A stretch of 64,000 bases of DNA from Rhodobacteraceae bacterium EL129 (GCA_900313005.1 ONZJ01000002.1:3197909-3261908); one strand, 5' to 3'; positions 25,525 to 34,614 are shown, counted from the first letter of the stretch. Notes: a model not told the origin generated them from the letters alone. Numbers and translations are program-made.

Positions 25525-26145
25525 ATGACCCAAGACAAAGGACCGCGTGATGATCGCTGGTATTTCTCACTGATGGCCCCAAACACCAAAGGGGATAAGT
25601 TCGCTTGGCTAGACCCCACCTCGATTTACATCAACGGGCGCGCCTATCACGATCTGCTGGACGATCTCTGTGCCGAATTAAATGCGGATGATATTGATGT
25701 GGTCGCGGGTCTTGATGCCATGGGTTTTGTTCTGGCCGCAGGCATTGCCGCGCGGATTGGAAAAGGGTTCCTGCCCATTCGCAAAGCCGGCAAGTTGTGC
25801 GTGGATACTGACAGCGCTGCCATGACCAATTATTCGGGTCAAACGCAGGCAATGGAAATGCGCCTGCCTGCCTTCGCCCCCGGCACACGGGTTTTGCTGG
25901 TGGATCAATGGGTCGAAACGGGCGGCACCATGCACGGAGCGGTGCAACTGGTGGAGCAACAACAAGGCAAGGTCGCTGGCATGGTGGCAATTGTCATGGA
26001 AGACAACAACAACACGGCTGAGTACCGCAAAAAGTACAACTGCGTCACCGCCATTCAGCCGGGCACCGAGTGGCAGCGTCAAGCCAACTCGCAATATCTG
26101 GAAAGTTTCAAAACCTATAAACCCGAGATGGCCTTTCCGGTCTGA
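25525..26145 (+). CDS. Phosphoribosyltransferase family protein (APRT-like)
   Basis: A 206-residue type I phosphoribosyltransferase. VVAGLDAMGFVLAAGIAARIG matches the adenine-phosphoribosyltransferase opening, FLPIRKAGKL the next loop, and RVLLVDQWVETGGTM (about 118-132) is the PRPP-binding motif, with Gln in place of the second acid seen in most members. It converts a base and PRPP to a nucleotide, or the reverse. It begins one base after the BtpA-like gene stop, so they form a pair, and 73 bases before a LysR gene. The base used is unknown; the unusual DQW in the motif suggests something other than standard adenine salvage. Confidence 0.8.
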   Translation: MTQDKGPRDDRWYFSLMAPNTKGDKFAWLDPTSIYINGRAYHDLLDDLCAELNADDIDVVAGLDAMGFVLAAGIAARIGKGFLPIRKAGKLCVDTDSAAMTNYSGQTQAMEMRLPAFAPGTRVLLVDQWVETGGTMHGAVQLVEQQQGKVAGMVAIVMEDNNNTAEYRKKYNCVTAIQPGTEWQRQANSQYLESFKTYKPEMAFPV

Positions 26146-26206
26146 GTCCAGCCTCAGTTCGAAATAGGTAAATGAAATGACTGTTCAGTAACGATTTGAA
26201 ACTGTT

Positions 26207-26220
26207 ATACCTTAGGGTAT
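26207..26220. promoter_or_regulatory. Inverted repeat overlapping LysR start codon
   Basis: ATACC-TTAG-GGTAT, a perfect 5-bp inverted repeat with the T-N11-A look of LysR boxes. It overlaps the ATG of the LysR gene at 26219, so binding there could repress its own translation or transcription. Confidence 0.45.
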
Positions 26221-27091
26221 GCGCGTTACCAACCTTCCTACCGATCTGCTGCGGACGTTTGTCACAGTCATCGAAGTGCAAAATTACACGCGGGCGGCCG
26301 ACATGCTCGGACGCTCTCAACCCGCGATTAGCCTGCAGATCAAACGGTTAGAAGACCTCGTCGGTTACAAGCTGATTACGCAATCCGGGCGCTCGATGAA
26401 GGTCAGCGAAAAAGGCGAAGCTTTGGCGATGCACGCCCGGCAAATCCTGCGTCTGAATGACTTGGCTGTCGGGTTGTTTGAAACGCAGCCGGACGATGAG
26501 ACCTTTCGCATTGGCTTGCCTGTCGATTACGGCGTCATGCGGCTGCAGCGTGGGATTACCACATTGCAGAAGCACAATACGCAACTGAACATCACCATCC
26601 AATGTGATCTGTCGCAGAACCTTTTGTCTGCCTTGTTGCAAGATGAAATTGATTTCGCTGTAGCGATATACGATGGCGGCGACCCGCAGTTTCTTGTGCG
26701 ACACTGGCAGGAATTTCCGGTTTGGGTCGGCTCCCCCTCGCTTCGGCACGAGGACTTTGCAGAGATGCCACTGATCGCCCATCCCCAGGGCTGCGTGTAC
26801 CGAAAGCGGATGACCGACGCGTTGAAACTCGCGCGACGCAATTGGAGAATTGTGTTCTCCAGTCCGAATATCGGAGCCATTCAACAGGCGGTCAAAGATG
26901 AATTGGGTTTTACCTGTCTGACGAATTCGACCCTTGAGACCGGAATGGAGAAGATCACCACATGCGAAAGCCTGCCCGAACTGGAACCGCTTCGGATTGG
27001 GTTGTTCTATCGTCAGACCCGGATGGGCAGCAGTGGCAATCAGGTGGTTGAATGCATCACGCAGATCATTGATGAGTTTTTTGAAATCTAG
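26219..27091 (+). CDS. LysR family transcriptional regulator
   Basis: A 290-residue LysR regulator. LPTDLLRTFVTVIEVQNYTRAADMLGRSQPAISLQIKRLEDLVG (about 5-48) is the classic winged helix-turn-helix; the rest is a periplasmic-binding-like effector domain ending near 285. The start lies within the inverted repeat at 26207-26220 and has no separate ribosome site. It is downstream of the barrel/phosphoribosyltransferase pair and 243 bases upstream of the polyamine ABC operon, in the same direction, so it could regulate either. Effector unknown. Confidence 0.9.
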   Translation: MRVTNLPTDLLRTFVTVIEVQNYTRAADMLGRSQPAISLQIKRLEDLVGYKLITQSGRSMKVSEKGEALAMHARQILRLNDLAVGLFETQPDDETFRIGLPVDYGVMRLQRGITTLQKHNTQLNITIQCDLSQNLLSALLQDEIDFAVAIYDGGDPQFLVRHWQEFPVWVGSPSLRHEDFAEMPLIAHPQGCVYRKRMTDALKLARRNWRIVFSSPNIGAIQQAVKDELGFTCLTNSTLETGMEKITTCESLPELEPLRIGLFYRQTRMGSSGNQVVECITQIIDEFFEI

Positions 27092-27178
27092 CCGCGCGCA
27101 ACCATACCGGGCGGTTATTTTTAATCATTTGGTAAAAATTTAACACTGTGGCAAACTGCCCCCGAATCGACGCCTATC

Positions 27179-27195
27179 TCAGGTCAAAAACCTGA
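27179..27195. promoter_or_regulatory. Inverted repeat upstream of polyamine ABC operon
   Basis: TCAGGT-CAAAA-ACCTGA is a perfect 6-bp inverted repeat in the 243-bp gap before the ABC operon. It may be an operator or a weak end-of-transcript hairpin for the LysR gene; no clear T run follows. Confidence 0.4.
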
Positions 27196-27334
27196 TTTAG
27201 AACGCTTATGGAAGTATATGCTGGATAAATTTCCGTATCTTGTTGAGTTTGACTACACTCGGCGCAAACGACAGATTTGAGACCTAAAAACGGTGGCGCA
27301 AATGACCATCAGAAAAAACAGTGGAGGAACTTTT

Positions 27335-28471
27335 ATGACTGATAAAAAGAAAAAGGCTGGCACGCAGTTATTAAGACGTGATGTGTTGCGGCTGGTTGGT
27401 GGTGTGGCGTTGTCTGCACCTTTCGTAGGGCGCGCCTGGGCCTCGACCACCGAGATTAACATGCTGGCATGGTATGGCCACGGCGAGCCGGACATGGTTG
27501 GCGCCTTTGAAGAAGCCAACAACGTCAAATTTGTACCCAAGTATTACGCTGGCGGTGACAATATGCTGGCCCTGATCGCCCAGTCACCTCCGGGGACCTA
27601 TGACATCATCCTGTCGGACGGTGAATTTGTGCAGCAGCTGAATGCGGCGGGCTACATTGAAGAACTGAATGCAGATGATTACCCCTTCGACGACATGCTG
27701 CACGAGGATTTCACTAAGTTCCCAGGTCACTGGGACGGAGACACGCTTTATTCCATGATCCTGCGCGGTGGACACTTGGGTGTCAGCTATAACACAACAG
27801 CGATCAGCGCCGAAGAAGCGACCAGCTATGATGCGTTTTGGAAGCCTGAAGTGAAAGGCAAGGTCGGGCACTTTGACTGGCACCTGCCCAGCCTTGGCAT
27901 GATGAGCCTGAAAAATGGCAATGGGGCCAGCTTGTGGGACATCGACGATGCCCAGTGGCAGGCTGTCCAAGACACCACGATGAGCCTGCGAGAGCAAGTT
28001 GGTGGCTTCTTTGACTATGGCGGTACGTTCAACGGCCTCAAGAACGGCGAGATGCTGGCCATGTGTGGCATTGGCGACTGGATCACCGGAGTGTTGGAGC
28101 GTGATGGCGCGCCTGTGGCCTCGGCCATTCCAAAAGAGGGCGGCATCCAGTTCACCGAAAGCTATTGCATCGGCAAGGGCAGCGAGAAAGCGGATATCGT
28201 CAACAAGTTCATCCAGTACATGTTGTCGCCCGAAGGTCAGGTGAAATCGGCGCAGATGTTGGCCTATCCCGGCTTCTGTGTGACCAAGGCAGGCCGTGCG
28301 ATGTTGCAAGAGGTCGATCCGGCCGAGGCCCAGCGCAGCCACCAGTTGGACGGCATGGCCAATGAGCCGATCGCCCTGATCAACGAAGGCCGTATTCACT
28401 ACCGTGACATTCCTCAGCAGCAATCGCTGGAAGACTGGAATGACTTTTGGTCCGAGTACAAAAACGCCTGA
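27335..28471 (+). CDS. Spermidine/putrescine-type ABC substrate-binding protein
   Basis: A 378-residue PotD-type periplasmic protein. A twin-arginine-like signal (LLRRDVLRLVGGVALSAP) ends at GRAWA near residue 37. The mature part has INMLAWYGHGEPDMV, YDIILSDGEF, SMILRGGHLGVSYNT and PKEGGIQFTESYCIG, consistent with the family that binds polyamines and related amines. ATG at 27335 has GGAGG 7 bases upstream. It heads an operon with two permeases and an ATPase, and a perfect hairpin follows its stop. Ligand not determined. Confidence 0.9.
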   Translation: MTDKKKKAGTQLLRRDVLRLVGGVALSAPFVGRAWASTTEINMLAWYGHGEPDMVGAFEEANNVKFVPKYYAGGDNMLALIAQSPPGTYDIILSDGEFVQQLNAAGYIEELNADDYPFDDMLHEDFTKFPGHWDGDTLYSMILRGGHLGVSYNTTAISAEEATSYDAFWKPEVKGKVGHFDWHLPSLGMMSLKNGNGASLWDIDDAQWQAVQDTTMSLREQVGGFFDYGGTFNGLKNGEMLAMCGIGDWITGVLERDGAPVASAIPKEGGIQFTESYCIGKGSEKADIVNKFIQYMLSPEGQVKSAQMLAYPGFCVTKAGRAMLQEVDPAEAQRSHQLDGMANEPIALINEGRIHYRDIPQQQSLEDWNDFWSEYKNA

Positions 28472-28493
28472 TCTTTCAGGTCTACAAAATGGT

Positions 28494-28517
28494 GGGCGGC
28501 CTGATAACGGGCCGCCC
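28494..28517 (+). terminator. Hairpin after substrate-binding protein gene (no T tract)
   Basis: Perfect 8-pair stem GGGCGGCC/GGCCGCCC with an 8-base loop, 22 bases past the PotD-type stop and 28 before the permease start. No U run follows, so it more likely stabilises the upstream mRNA or partly attenuates than ends transcription. Confidence 0.6.
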
Positions 28518-28544
28518 GACCAGAGCGGATAAGGGCTGGGGCAG

Positions 28545-29393
28545 GTGAAACGCAGGTTTGATATCTATGCGATGACATGGCGGCTGCCGATCATCTTTTG
28601 GCAGTTCCTATTCTTTGTCGGGCCGCTTCTGTTCATGGTCGCCATCTCGTTCTTCGTGGTGAAAAACTACCGCATGACCGAGGCGTTTGAGTTCGTGAAC
28701 TGGCAGAAGATGTTCTCGAAAGGCTACTTCTGGGACAGCTATTGGTACACGATCTTCATCGCAGCGCTCAGTTCCACCGTCGCCATGATCCTGGCCTTTC
28801 CAGCATCCTTTGCGCTGGCGTTTCGCGCCTCGGACAACCTGCGGCGCTGGGCGATCTTTCTGCTGATCATCCCGTTCTTCACGTCTTACCTGGTACGGAC
28901 TTTCTCATGGTACGTCATCCTCGCCGAAAGCGGTGTGCTGAACGCCATGCTGGGCTATATCGGATTGGGCCCGTTCAAGATGCTCAACACACACTTTGGC
29001 ACCGTGGTGGGTTATCTGACCCTGACGCTGCCCTTGGTAGTGATCCTGCAAACGGTCACCATGGCCAACGTCGACAAAACTCTGATCGAGGCGGCACGCA
29101 ATCTAGGGTGCAAGCCGCTGGCCACCATCTGGCGAGTAATACTGCCCCTGTCCAAGACGGGCTTCATCGTCGCCGCTCTGTTCTGTTTCATCCTGTCGTT
29201 CGGGGATTTCGTGGCACCGTTCTATCTGGGTGGCTCACAAGAACCGACGTTGCCTATCCTGATCCTTGACACCACCAAATCCGGCCAGCAATGGCCAAGG
29301 GCTGCGGTGGTGGCGATTATGATGATGGTGACACTCTTTACTATAGCGTTTGCCGCAATCGCGCTGGCCTACCGCAAGGGAGGCGCGAAATGA
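28545..29393 (+). CDS. ABC transporter permease (PotB-like)
   Basis: A 282-residue inner-membrane protein with six hydrophobic segments. The EAA loop is EAARNLGCKPLATIWRVILPLSKTG (about 183-207). GTG at 28545 is the start by position; an ATG nine codons in is an alternative. It follows the binding-protein gene after a hairpin and overlaps the second permease by four bases. Part of a polyamine-type importer. Confidence 0.9.
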   Translation: MKRRFDIYAMTWRLPIIFWQFLFFVGPLLFMVAISFFVVKNYRMTEAFEFVNWQKMFSKGYFWDSYWYTIFIAALSSTVAMILAFPASFALAFRASDNLRRWAIFLLIIPFFTSYLVRTFSWYVILAESGVLNAMLGYIGLGPFKMLNTHFGTVVGYLTLTLPLVVILQTVTMANVDKTLIEAARNLGCKPLATIWRVILPLSKTGFIVAALFCFILSFGDFVAPFYLGGSQEPTLPILILDTTKSGQQWPRAAVVAIMMMVTLFTIAFAAIALAYRKGGAK

Positions 29394-30187
29394 ACCAGAC
29401 ACGTGTGCTCAACATCATGCTGGTGCTATATGTGGCGTGCATCTTTGCCTTCATCTTTGCGCCGATCCTATTTTCGCTGGTGTTCTCATTTAACTCGCAA
29501 CGCTTCCCCACCATACCGCTGGGAGAGTTCTCAACCGAGTGGTACGCCAAGATCTTCGCCGACCCCGACGTCTGGATCGCCGCGCGCAATTCGCTGATCG
29601 TATCGGTCAGCACGGCAGTGGTCGCCACATTCCTTGGCTTCTGCACGGCCTACTCAGACTTCCGCTATAACTTCCGTTTCAAGGGTCCCTATCTGGCGCT
29701 GATCCTGCTGCCGCCCACTATTCCGCTGATCATCATGGCGCTGGCGATGCTGGCATGGCTGTCCAAACTGGGGCTGTCGGGGCAGCTCTGGTCGATCATC
29801 CTGGCCCATTCGGTGCTGACAGCCCCCTTTGCCATGGCCATCATCCGGCTACGCCTGAACCAGATGGACCCGGATCTGGAATCAGCCGCCTGGAACCTGG
29901 GCGGATCGGAATGGCAGGCGATGCGGCATGTGATCATTCCGTTTTGCATGCCGTCCATCGTATCGGCCCTGTGTCTGACCGCTGCTGTCTCCTTCGATGA
30001 ATTTGCTGTGTCGTGGTTCGTCTCGGGCCTGAACAAAACCGTGCCTGTCGTGATCCTTGAGATCGTGCAGGGCAACATTGACCCGCAAGTGAACGCCATC
30101 GGCACATTCGTCTTTCTGACCTCCATGACGCTTGTCATCCTCGCGCAGGTGTTTTTCATCAGTCGCCAAGTAAAGAGCCATTCCTGA
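29390..30187 (+). CDS. ABC transporter permease (PotC-like)
   Basis: A 265-residue permease. N-terminal FAFIFAPILFSLVFSFNS is the first membrane segment, and ESAAWNLGGSEWQAMRHVIIPFCMPS carries the EAA-type contact loop for the ATPase. ATG at 29390 overlaps the previous stop (ATGA). It is the second half of the import channel. The next gene starts two bases after its stop. Confidence 0.9.
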   Translation: MNQTRVLNIMLVLYVACIFAFIFAPILFSLVFSFNSQRFPTIPLGEFSTEWYAKIFADPDVWIAARNSLIVSVSTAVVATFLGFCTAYSDFRYNFRFKGPYLALILLPPTIPLIIMALAMLAWLSKLGLSGQLWSIILAHSVLTAPFAMAIIRLRLNQMDPDLESAAWNLGGSEWQAMRHVIIPFCMPSIVSALCLTAAVSFDEFAVSWFVSGLNKTVPVVILEIVQGNIDPQVNAIGTFVFLTSMTLVILAQVFFISRQVKSHS

Positions 30188-30188
30188 T

Positions 30189-31274
30189 ATGTCTGAACCG
30201 CTTGTCACCTTCCGTAATGTAAAAAAACACTTCGACGATTTTGTTGCCGTGCGCGATATGGACCTTGATATCTATCCCGGCGAGTTTCTGGCGATCATGG
30301 GTTCATCAGGGTGCGGCAAAACCACGACGCTGCGTATGCTGGCCGGGTTGGAAACACCGACCGCAGGCCAAATCCACATTGGCGGCGAGCTGATGAACAA
30401 CGTCAAGCCGCACGAACGGGACACGCCCTTGGTGTGGCAATCGTTGGCGCTGTTCCCGTTTCTGAGCGCACGGGAGAATGTTGAGTTTGGATTGAAGATG
30501 CGCGGTGTCGCGCCGGCCGAACGCACACGCCGCGCTCTGGAGTGGCTGAACCGGATGGAGATTGGCGAGTTTGCTGAACGCAATATCACCACGCTTTCGG
30601 GAGGTCAGAAGCAACGGGTTGCCTTGGCGCGGTCTTTGGTTATGGAACCGAAGATGCTGTTGCTGGACGAGCCCCTTTCAGCTCTTGATGCGAACCTTGT
30701 GATCCGGATGCAAGCGGTTCTGACACGGTTGCAAAAGGAATTGGGGATCACCTTTGTCTACGTCACCCACTCGCAATCCGAGGCCTTCGCCATGGCCGAC
30801 CGAGTGGTAATCATGAGCCAGGGCGAGATTGCCCAAGTGGGATCGCCCAAGGACATCTACCGTGCTCCGGCCAACAGGTTCGTGGCGGAGTTTGTAGGCC
30901 GCAACAACATTCTGACCGGCACGCAAGTATCGCAGGACGGCAATGGGATCGTTGTTGAAACACCCTCAGGAACCTTCATAGCCTCCGCCCCGGAAACCGC
31001 GCGCAGTGATGGCAGTGAGGTGACCTTCGTGGTCTCGGCTGATCTAGTCAGCCTGTCGGTTGAAGAACCTCAGGATCGGAACCGTGTGTTGTGTACATTG
31101 ATCTCGGAAGAATTTGTGGGATCAATGGTGACGCTGTTCCTAGAAAGCTCGGATGGCCACGAATTCAAAGTTCAGATGCAAGAGCGCGATCTGATCGAGT
31201 TGGACCTGCACAGTGGCAGCCAGATATGGCTTAGCTGGGCGGTGGAGAATGCGCACGTTCTAGACGGAGAGTAA
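30189..31274 (+). CDS. ABC transporter ATP-binding protein (PotA-like)
   Basis: A 361-residue ATPase: Walker A GSSGCGKTTTLRM, signature [15 protein letters not shown], Walker [13 protein letters not shown], and a C-terminal TOBE-type domain from about 285. It energises the polyamine-type importer encoded upstream. Two bases separate it from the permease gene, and three from the following deacetylase-fold gene, so all five genes share a transcript. Confidence 0.92.
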   Translation: MSEPLVTFRNVKKHFDDFVAVRDMDLDIYPGEFLAIMGSSGCGKTTTLRMLAGLETPTAGQIHIGGELMNNVKPHERDTPLVWQSLALFPFLSARENVEFGLKMRGVAPAERTRRALEWLNRMEIGEFAERNITTLSGGQKQRVALARSLVMEPKMLLLDEPLSALDANLVIRMQAVLTRLQKELGITFVYVTHSQSEAFAMADRVVIMSQGEIAQVGSPKDIYRAPANRFVAEFVGRNNILTGTQVSQDGNGIVVETPSGTFIASAPETARSDGSEVTFVVSADLVSLSVEEPQDRNRVLCTLISEEFVGSMVTLFLESSDGHEFKVQMQERDLIELDLHSGSQIWLSWAVENAHVLDGE

Positions 31275-31277
31275 CCG

Positions 31278-32165
31278 ATGATCCGCAATCCGATCCCTTG
31301 GCCAAATGGCGCAAAATGCGCGGTGGCGCTGAGCTTTGATATGGATGCGGATAGTCTGATCCACATTGCCCGGCCCGAAGACAGCCACCGGCGATTGTAT
31401 CCCACATCCATGGGACGTTATGGCCCACATGTGGCCTTGCCGCGAATTCTGGACACCTACCGACGGTTCGATCTGAAGCAATCCTTCTTCATCCCCGGCT
31501 GGTGTCTGGAACACTATCCCGATACCGCCGAAGCGATCCTCAATGACGGCCATGAAATTGGCCACCATGGCTATCTGCACGAAGACCCCATCGCGACCTA
31601 TGGCAATCAGCGCGAATGGTTTGAACGCACCATGGAGGCGCATCAACGCATTTGCGGGAAATCGCCCGAAGGCTACCGCGCGCCCGTCTACAACATCACC
31701 GATGAGGTGATTGATCTAATGCAGGACCACGGGTTTCGCTATGACAGTTCGATGATGGCCGATGACATCCCCTATGCCTTAGAGACCGCCAAAGGACAGC
31801 TGTATGAAATGCCGGTGCATTGGGGCACGGATGATTGGCCACCGTTCGCCCACTATGAAGAAATTGGATACATGATGCCTGTGCGCCGCCCGTCCGAGGC
31901 GCTGGCCGGGTTCTGGGAGGAATTCGAGGCGCAGTACGAGGCAGGTGGCTTTTTCATGCTGATCCTGCATCCGTTCCTGACAGGACGTCTGGCGCGGTGG
32001 CGGCTGGTTGAGAAATGGATCGAAGACACGCTGAACACCCGCGATGTCTGGTTCACCACGCTTTCAGGGATCGCCGATCATCTGGACGATTTGCAGAGAT
32101 CAGGTAAATGGTCGCCCAGTGTGGAGCGGCTGCCTTACTTTGACGCGCCACCTTCCAAGGGGTGA
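31278..32165 (+). CDS. Polysaccharide-deacetylase-fold hydrolase in ABC operon
   Basis: A 295-residue NodB-fold protein. SFDMDAD near residue 18-24 gives the first metal-binding Asp, HEIGHHGYLHED holds the H-x3-H motif, YRAPVYN follows, and ILHPF supplies a late His. It has no signal peptide. Its length and the RLYPTSMGRYGPH insertion resemble the PuuE/HP0310 group, which acts on allantoin, cyclic imides or small amides rather than polymers. Position as last gene of a polyamine-type import operon supports hydrolysis of the imported compound. Substrate unknown. Confidence 0.78.
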   Translation: MIRNPIPWPNGAKCAVALSFDMDADSLIHIARPEDSHRRLYPTSMGRYGPHVALPRILDTYRRFDLKQSFFIPGWCLEHYPDTAEAILNDGHEIGHHGYLHEDPIATYGNQREWFERTMEAHQRICGKSPEGYRAPVYNITDEVIDLMQDHGFRYDSSMMADDIPYALETAKGQLYEMPVHWGTDDWPPFAHYEEIGYMMPVRRPSEALAGFWEEFEAQYEAGGFFMLILHPFLTGRLARWRLVEKWIEDTLNTRDVWFTTLSGIADHLDDLQRSGKWSPSVERLPYFDAPPSKG

Positions 32166-32302
32166 ATCCTACTCGGCTTGCCCAATCTCCGATGGCTGGA
32201 TACTCTCGACTTTTTCTCCGATGCACCGGTAAGCAATACTTGATGTTTCGCTAGAATGTTTGTGAGAGTTGATAGAATTCCTTACGCAGCAGGTTTACGC
32301 AG

Positions 32303-33205
32303 ATGACAATACGATTGTTGAGAACCTTGGTTGCTGTGGCCGACGCCAAGACATTCAGCGCCGCGGCAGAAGTGGTGCATGTCACCCATGCCGCCGTGAG
32401 CCAGCAAATGCAAACTCTGGAAGCCGATCTGGGCCTGGCCTTGTTTGACCGAAGCCGCAGAACGCCCGAGCTGACCCCCATTGCACAACAGATTGTTGCC
32501 AAAGCACGCGTATTGATCGTGGATTACGATAACCTTGTGCCCTCGGTTCTGAATGATAGCGGGCTGAGCGGCGTTATAACGCTGGGCGTCTTGCGCACCA
32601 CACTGACCGGTCTGACGCCCAAGGCCATGGCGGGTCTGAAGGCAAAATACCCTGAGATCGGCCTGCACATCCGACCTGGATTGACGGGCACCTTGATTGC
32701 TGAGATCGAGCGTGGCCATTTGGATGCAGCGATTGTCACCAAGCCGCACTTACTGCCAAGAGGCGTGGTCTTTCGCGAGTTGACACAAGAGCCAATGCAA
32801 TTGATCGCCGCCATCGAAGAACACGAGGATGATCCAATCCTGCTGTTAAAGACGCGGCCCTTTATTCGATTTGACAGAAGTGCCGTGTTGGGCACGCTGA
32901 TCGACAACTGGATTTTGTCGAAACGCATAAGCGTCTCCGAGACGATGGAGCTCGACAGTCCCGAAGCGATCACAAGCATGGTGCAGGCCAGTCTGGGCGT
33001 ATCAATTGTGCCAGACCTCGCGGTGAAGCCTGCCGAAAGCGCACCGGTCAAACGCCTGAGCCTGGGTCCGGATGCTCCATGCCGTGTGCTAGGCCTTGTT
33101 CACCCGGAAAACTATATCAAGACCCAAGCCATCGACGCGCTTTATGCCGCTCTGCAAGCCGCCATTCTAGACGAGCACACCACACCCAGCAGTCTCACGT
33201 CATGA
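32303..33205 (+). CDS. LysR family transcriptional regulator
   Basis: A 300-residue LysR regulator with HTH at LRTLVAVADAKTFSAAAEVVHVTHAAVSQQMQTLEADLG (about 6-43) and an effector-binding domain. It shares an ATGA overlap with the TauE/SafE exporter gene downstream, so it controls or is co-expressed with that exporter. The 137-bp gap before it shows no clear terminator or operator. Confidence 0.9.
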   Translation: MTIRLLRTLVAVADAKTFSAAAEVVHVTHAAVSQQMQTLEADLGLALFDRSRRTPELTPIAQQIVAKARVLIVDYDNLVPSVLNDSGLSGVITLGVLRTTLTGLTPKAMAGLKAKYPEIGLHIRPGLTGTLIAEIERGHLDAAIVTKPHLLPRGVVFRELTQEPMQLIAAIEEHEDDPILLLKTRPFIRFDRSAVLGTLIDNWILSKRISVSETMELDSPEAITSMVQASLGVSIVPDLAVKPAESAPVKRLSLGPDAPCRVLGLVHPENYIKTQAIDALYAALQAAILDEHTTPSSLTS

Positions 33206-33945
33206 ATATGGAATACATCCTGTATCTGGTGTTGGGCGCTGCCGCAGGCGGGTTCATCAACGGGCTGGCAGGCACCGGAACGGCCCTTTTTGCACTGGGG
33301 TTTTACCTTGTGGCGCTGGAGCCTGTCACGGCCGTAGCCATTGTCGCCGCCATGGCCGTACTGGCCGGGATCCAAGGCCTGTGGGAAGTGCGCTCTGATA
33401 TCCTGATCCAACGCGCACGCGTCTTGCGCTTTGTGGTGCCGGGATTGTGTGGTGTGCCTGTGGGGCTGTTACTATTGGGGTTGGTCGAAACGAGCGTTTT
33501 ACGTCTCATAGTCGCCGCCCTGCTGATCATCTATGGCGGCTATTTCGCCTTTCGCGCCAACTTGCCAACTTTAACCCAACCCAAGGCATGGGTGGAACCG
33601 ACTGTTGGTCTTGCTGGAGGAGTGTTGGGAGGTATGGCCGGGTTGTCGGGCGCATTGCCCACGCTCTGGCTGTCGTTGCGCCCATGGCCCAAGGCGCAAA
33701 TCCGCGCGGTTTTGCAATCGTTCAACATGGTCATTCTGATCACCACGGTTGTCCTGCTCTTGTTCAGAGGGGCCTATGATGCTGCCGCCTTAAAAGCCCT
33801 GTTGATCACCGTCCCTACCGGGCTGATAGCAGCCCAGATCGGGTTGATGGTGTTCCGCCGCCTCAGTACAGACGGGTTTCGCAGGTTGCTTGTGGTGATG
33901 TCCCTGCTGATGGGCTTGGGCCTTCTGCTCAGCGAGGTTCTATAG
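33202..33945 (+). CDS. TauE/SafE family membrane exporter
   Basis: A 247-residue polytopic protein with about eight hydrophobic segments. GAAAGGFINGLAGTGTALFALG near the N-terminus and LAGGVLGGMAGLSGALPTLWLSLR in the second half are the two family repeats. Members export sulfite or organosulfonates, or other anions. ATG at 33202 overlaps the LysR stop (ATGA). It ends one base from the convergent ttdB gene. A second ATG at 33208 is possible. Taurine-type import genes lie 9 kb away, so an organosulfur link is only suggestive. Confidence 0.88.
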   Translation: MNMEYILYLVLGAAAGGFINGLAGTGTALFALGFYLVALEPVTAVAIVAAMAVLAGIQGLWEVRSDILIQRARVLRFVVPGLCGVPVGLLLLGLVETSVLRLIVAALLIIYGGYFAFRANLPTLTQPKAWVEPTVGLAGGVLGGMAGLSGALPTLWLSLRPWPKAQIRAVLQSFNMVILITTVVLLLFRGAYDAAALKALLITVPTGLIAAQIGLMVFRRLSTDGFRRLLVVMSLLMGLGLLLSEVL

Positions 33946-33946
33946 C

Positions 33947-34612
33947 TCAGATGACCTCATCCGTTCGGTCATCGCTTTCGCCGTAGCGCTTCAGCGTGGC
34001 GGGTTTAGTGCCTTCGTATACCCGAGCAACATTGCCTGCGATCTTGGCGTTTTCGCGTTCAAACAGGCAATTGCCCTGCAGGTCCGAGGCCACGATAAAC
34101 GGCCCCATGCGGTTGCACTTGATCACCCACATGGCTTGAGCCAGCCCCAGTTCTTCATTCCAGTGCACAGCCTCCACCCTTTCGACACCGCGCCCGAGGA
34201 GTGCACCAGTGCCATAGCCCACAGTCGAGAGATACACCGCGCCATTGGGCACGAAATAATCCTTGTAGTCCTTGGAGGTCATACCCCCCTTGCCCACGAT
34301 TAGTTTGGCACCTGTCTTGGCCATCCATTCGGGCAGCCATTTGGCAAAGCGGAACGAGGCCGTGGCGGTCACAGCACCCATGTCAAAGCTGCCATCGGGG
34401 TTGATCCGCGCGGCGGGGGAGCAATGGAAATTGGCCGCAGACTGGCCGGGCAGTTCCATCGGGATGTTGGCCTTGTCTTCAAGTGCGCGCATGTAAACAC
34501 CCTCGCGCGCGGTGTACATCAGACCATCGAGGTAGACGATATCGCCAAGGCGCAGATCAGCAATCGCCTCAAGCGTGGGGGTGGTGGAAAGGCGCACTTC
34601 GCGGGGAGCCAT
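33947..34612 (-). CDS. ttdB: Class I fumarase / L(+)-tartrate dehydratase beta subunit
   Basis: A 221-residue swivelling-domain subunit of two-subunit class I hydro-lyases. RLGDIVYLDGLMYTARE, FHCSPAARINPDG, LIVGKGGMTSKDY and FVPNGAVYLSTVGYG are typical. With the alpha subunit it forms a 4Fe-4S enzyme that hydrates fumarate or dehydrates tartrate or mesaconate-like acids. It is the last gene of the operon, two bases after an unknown 135-residue gene that splits it from ttdA. Fumarase versus tartrate dehydratase cannot be decided; location beside an SDH-like complex favours fumarase or a related C4/C5 acid. Confidence 0.87.
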   Translation of the reverse strand: MAPREVRLSTTPTLEAIADLRLGDIVYLDGLMYTAREGVYMRALEDKANIPMELPGQSAANFHCSPAARINPDGSFDMGAVTATASFRFAKWLPEWMAKTGAKLIVGKGGMTSKDYKDYFVPNGAVYLSTVGYGTGALLGRGVERVEAVHWNEELGLAQAMWVIKCNRMGPFIVASDLQGNCLFERENAKIAGNVARVYEGTKPATLKRYGESDDRTDEVI

Positions 34613-34614
34613 GA

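Noticed and set aside
27104..27118. ATACC-GGGC-GGTTAT, resembling the LysR repeat at 26207
   Set aside because: Imperfect, right after the LysR stop and followed by TTTTT, so it more likely belongs to a weak transcription end than to an operator.
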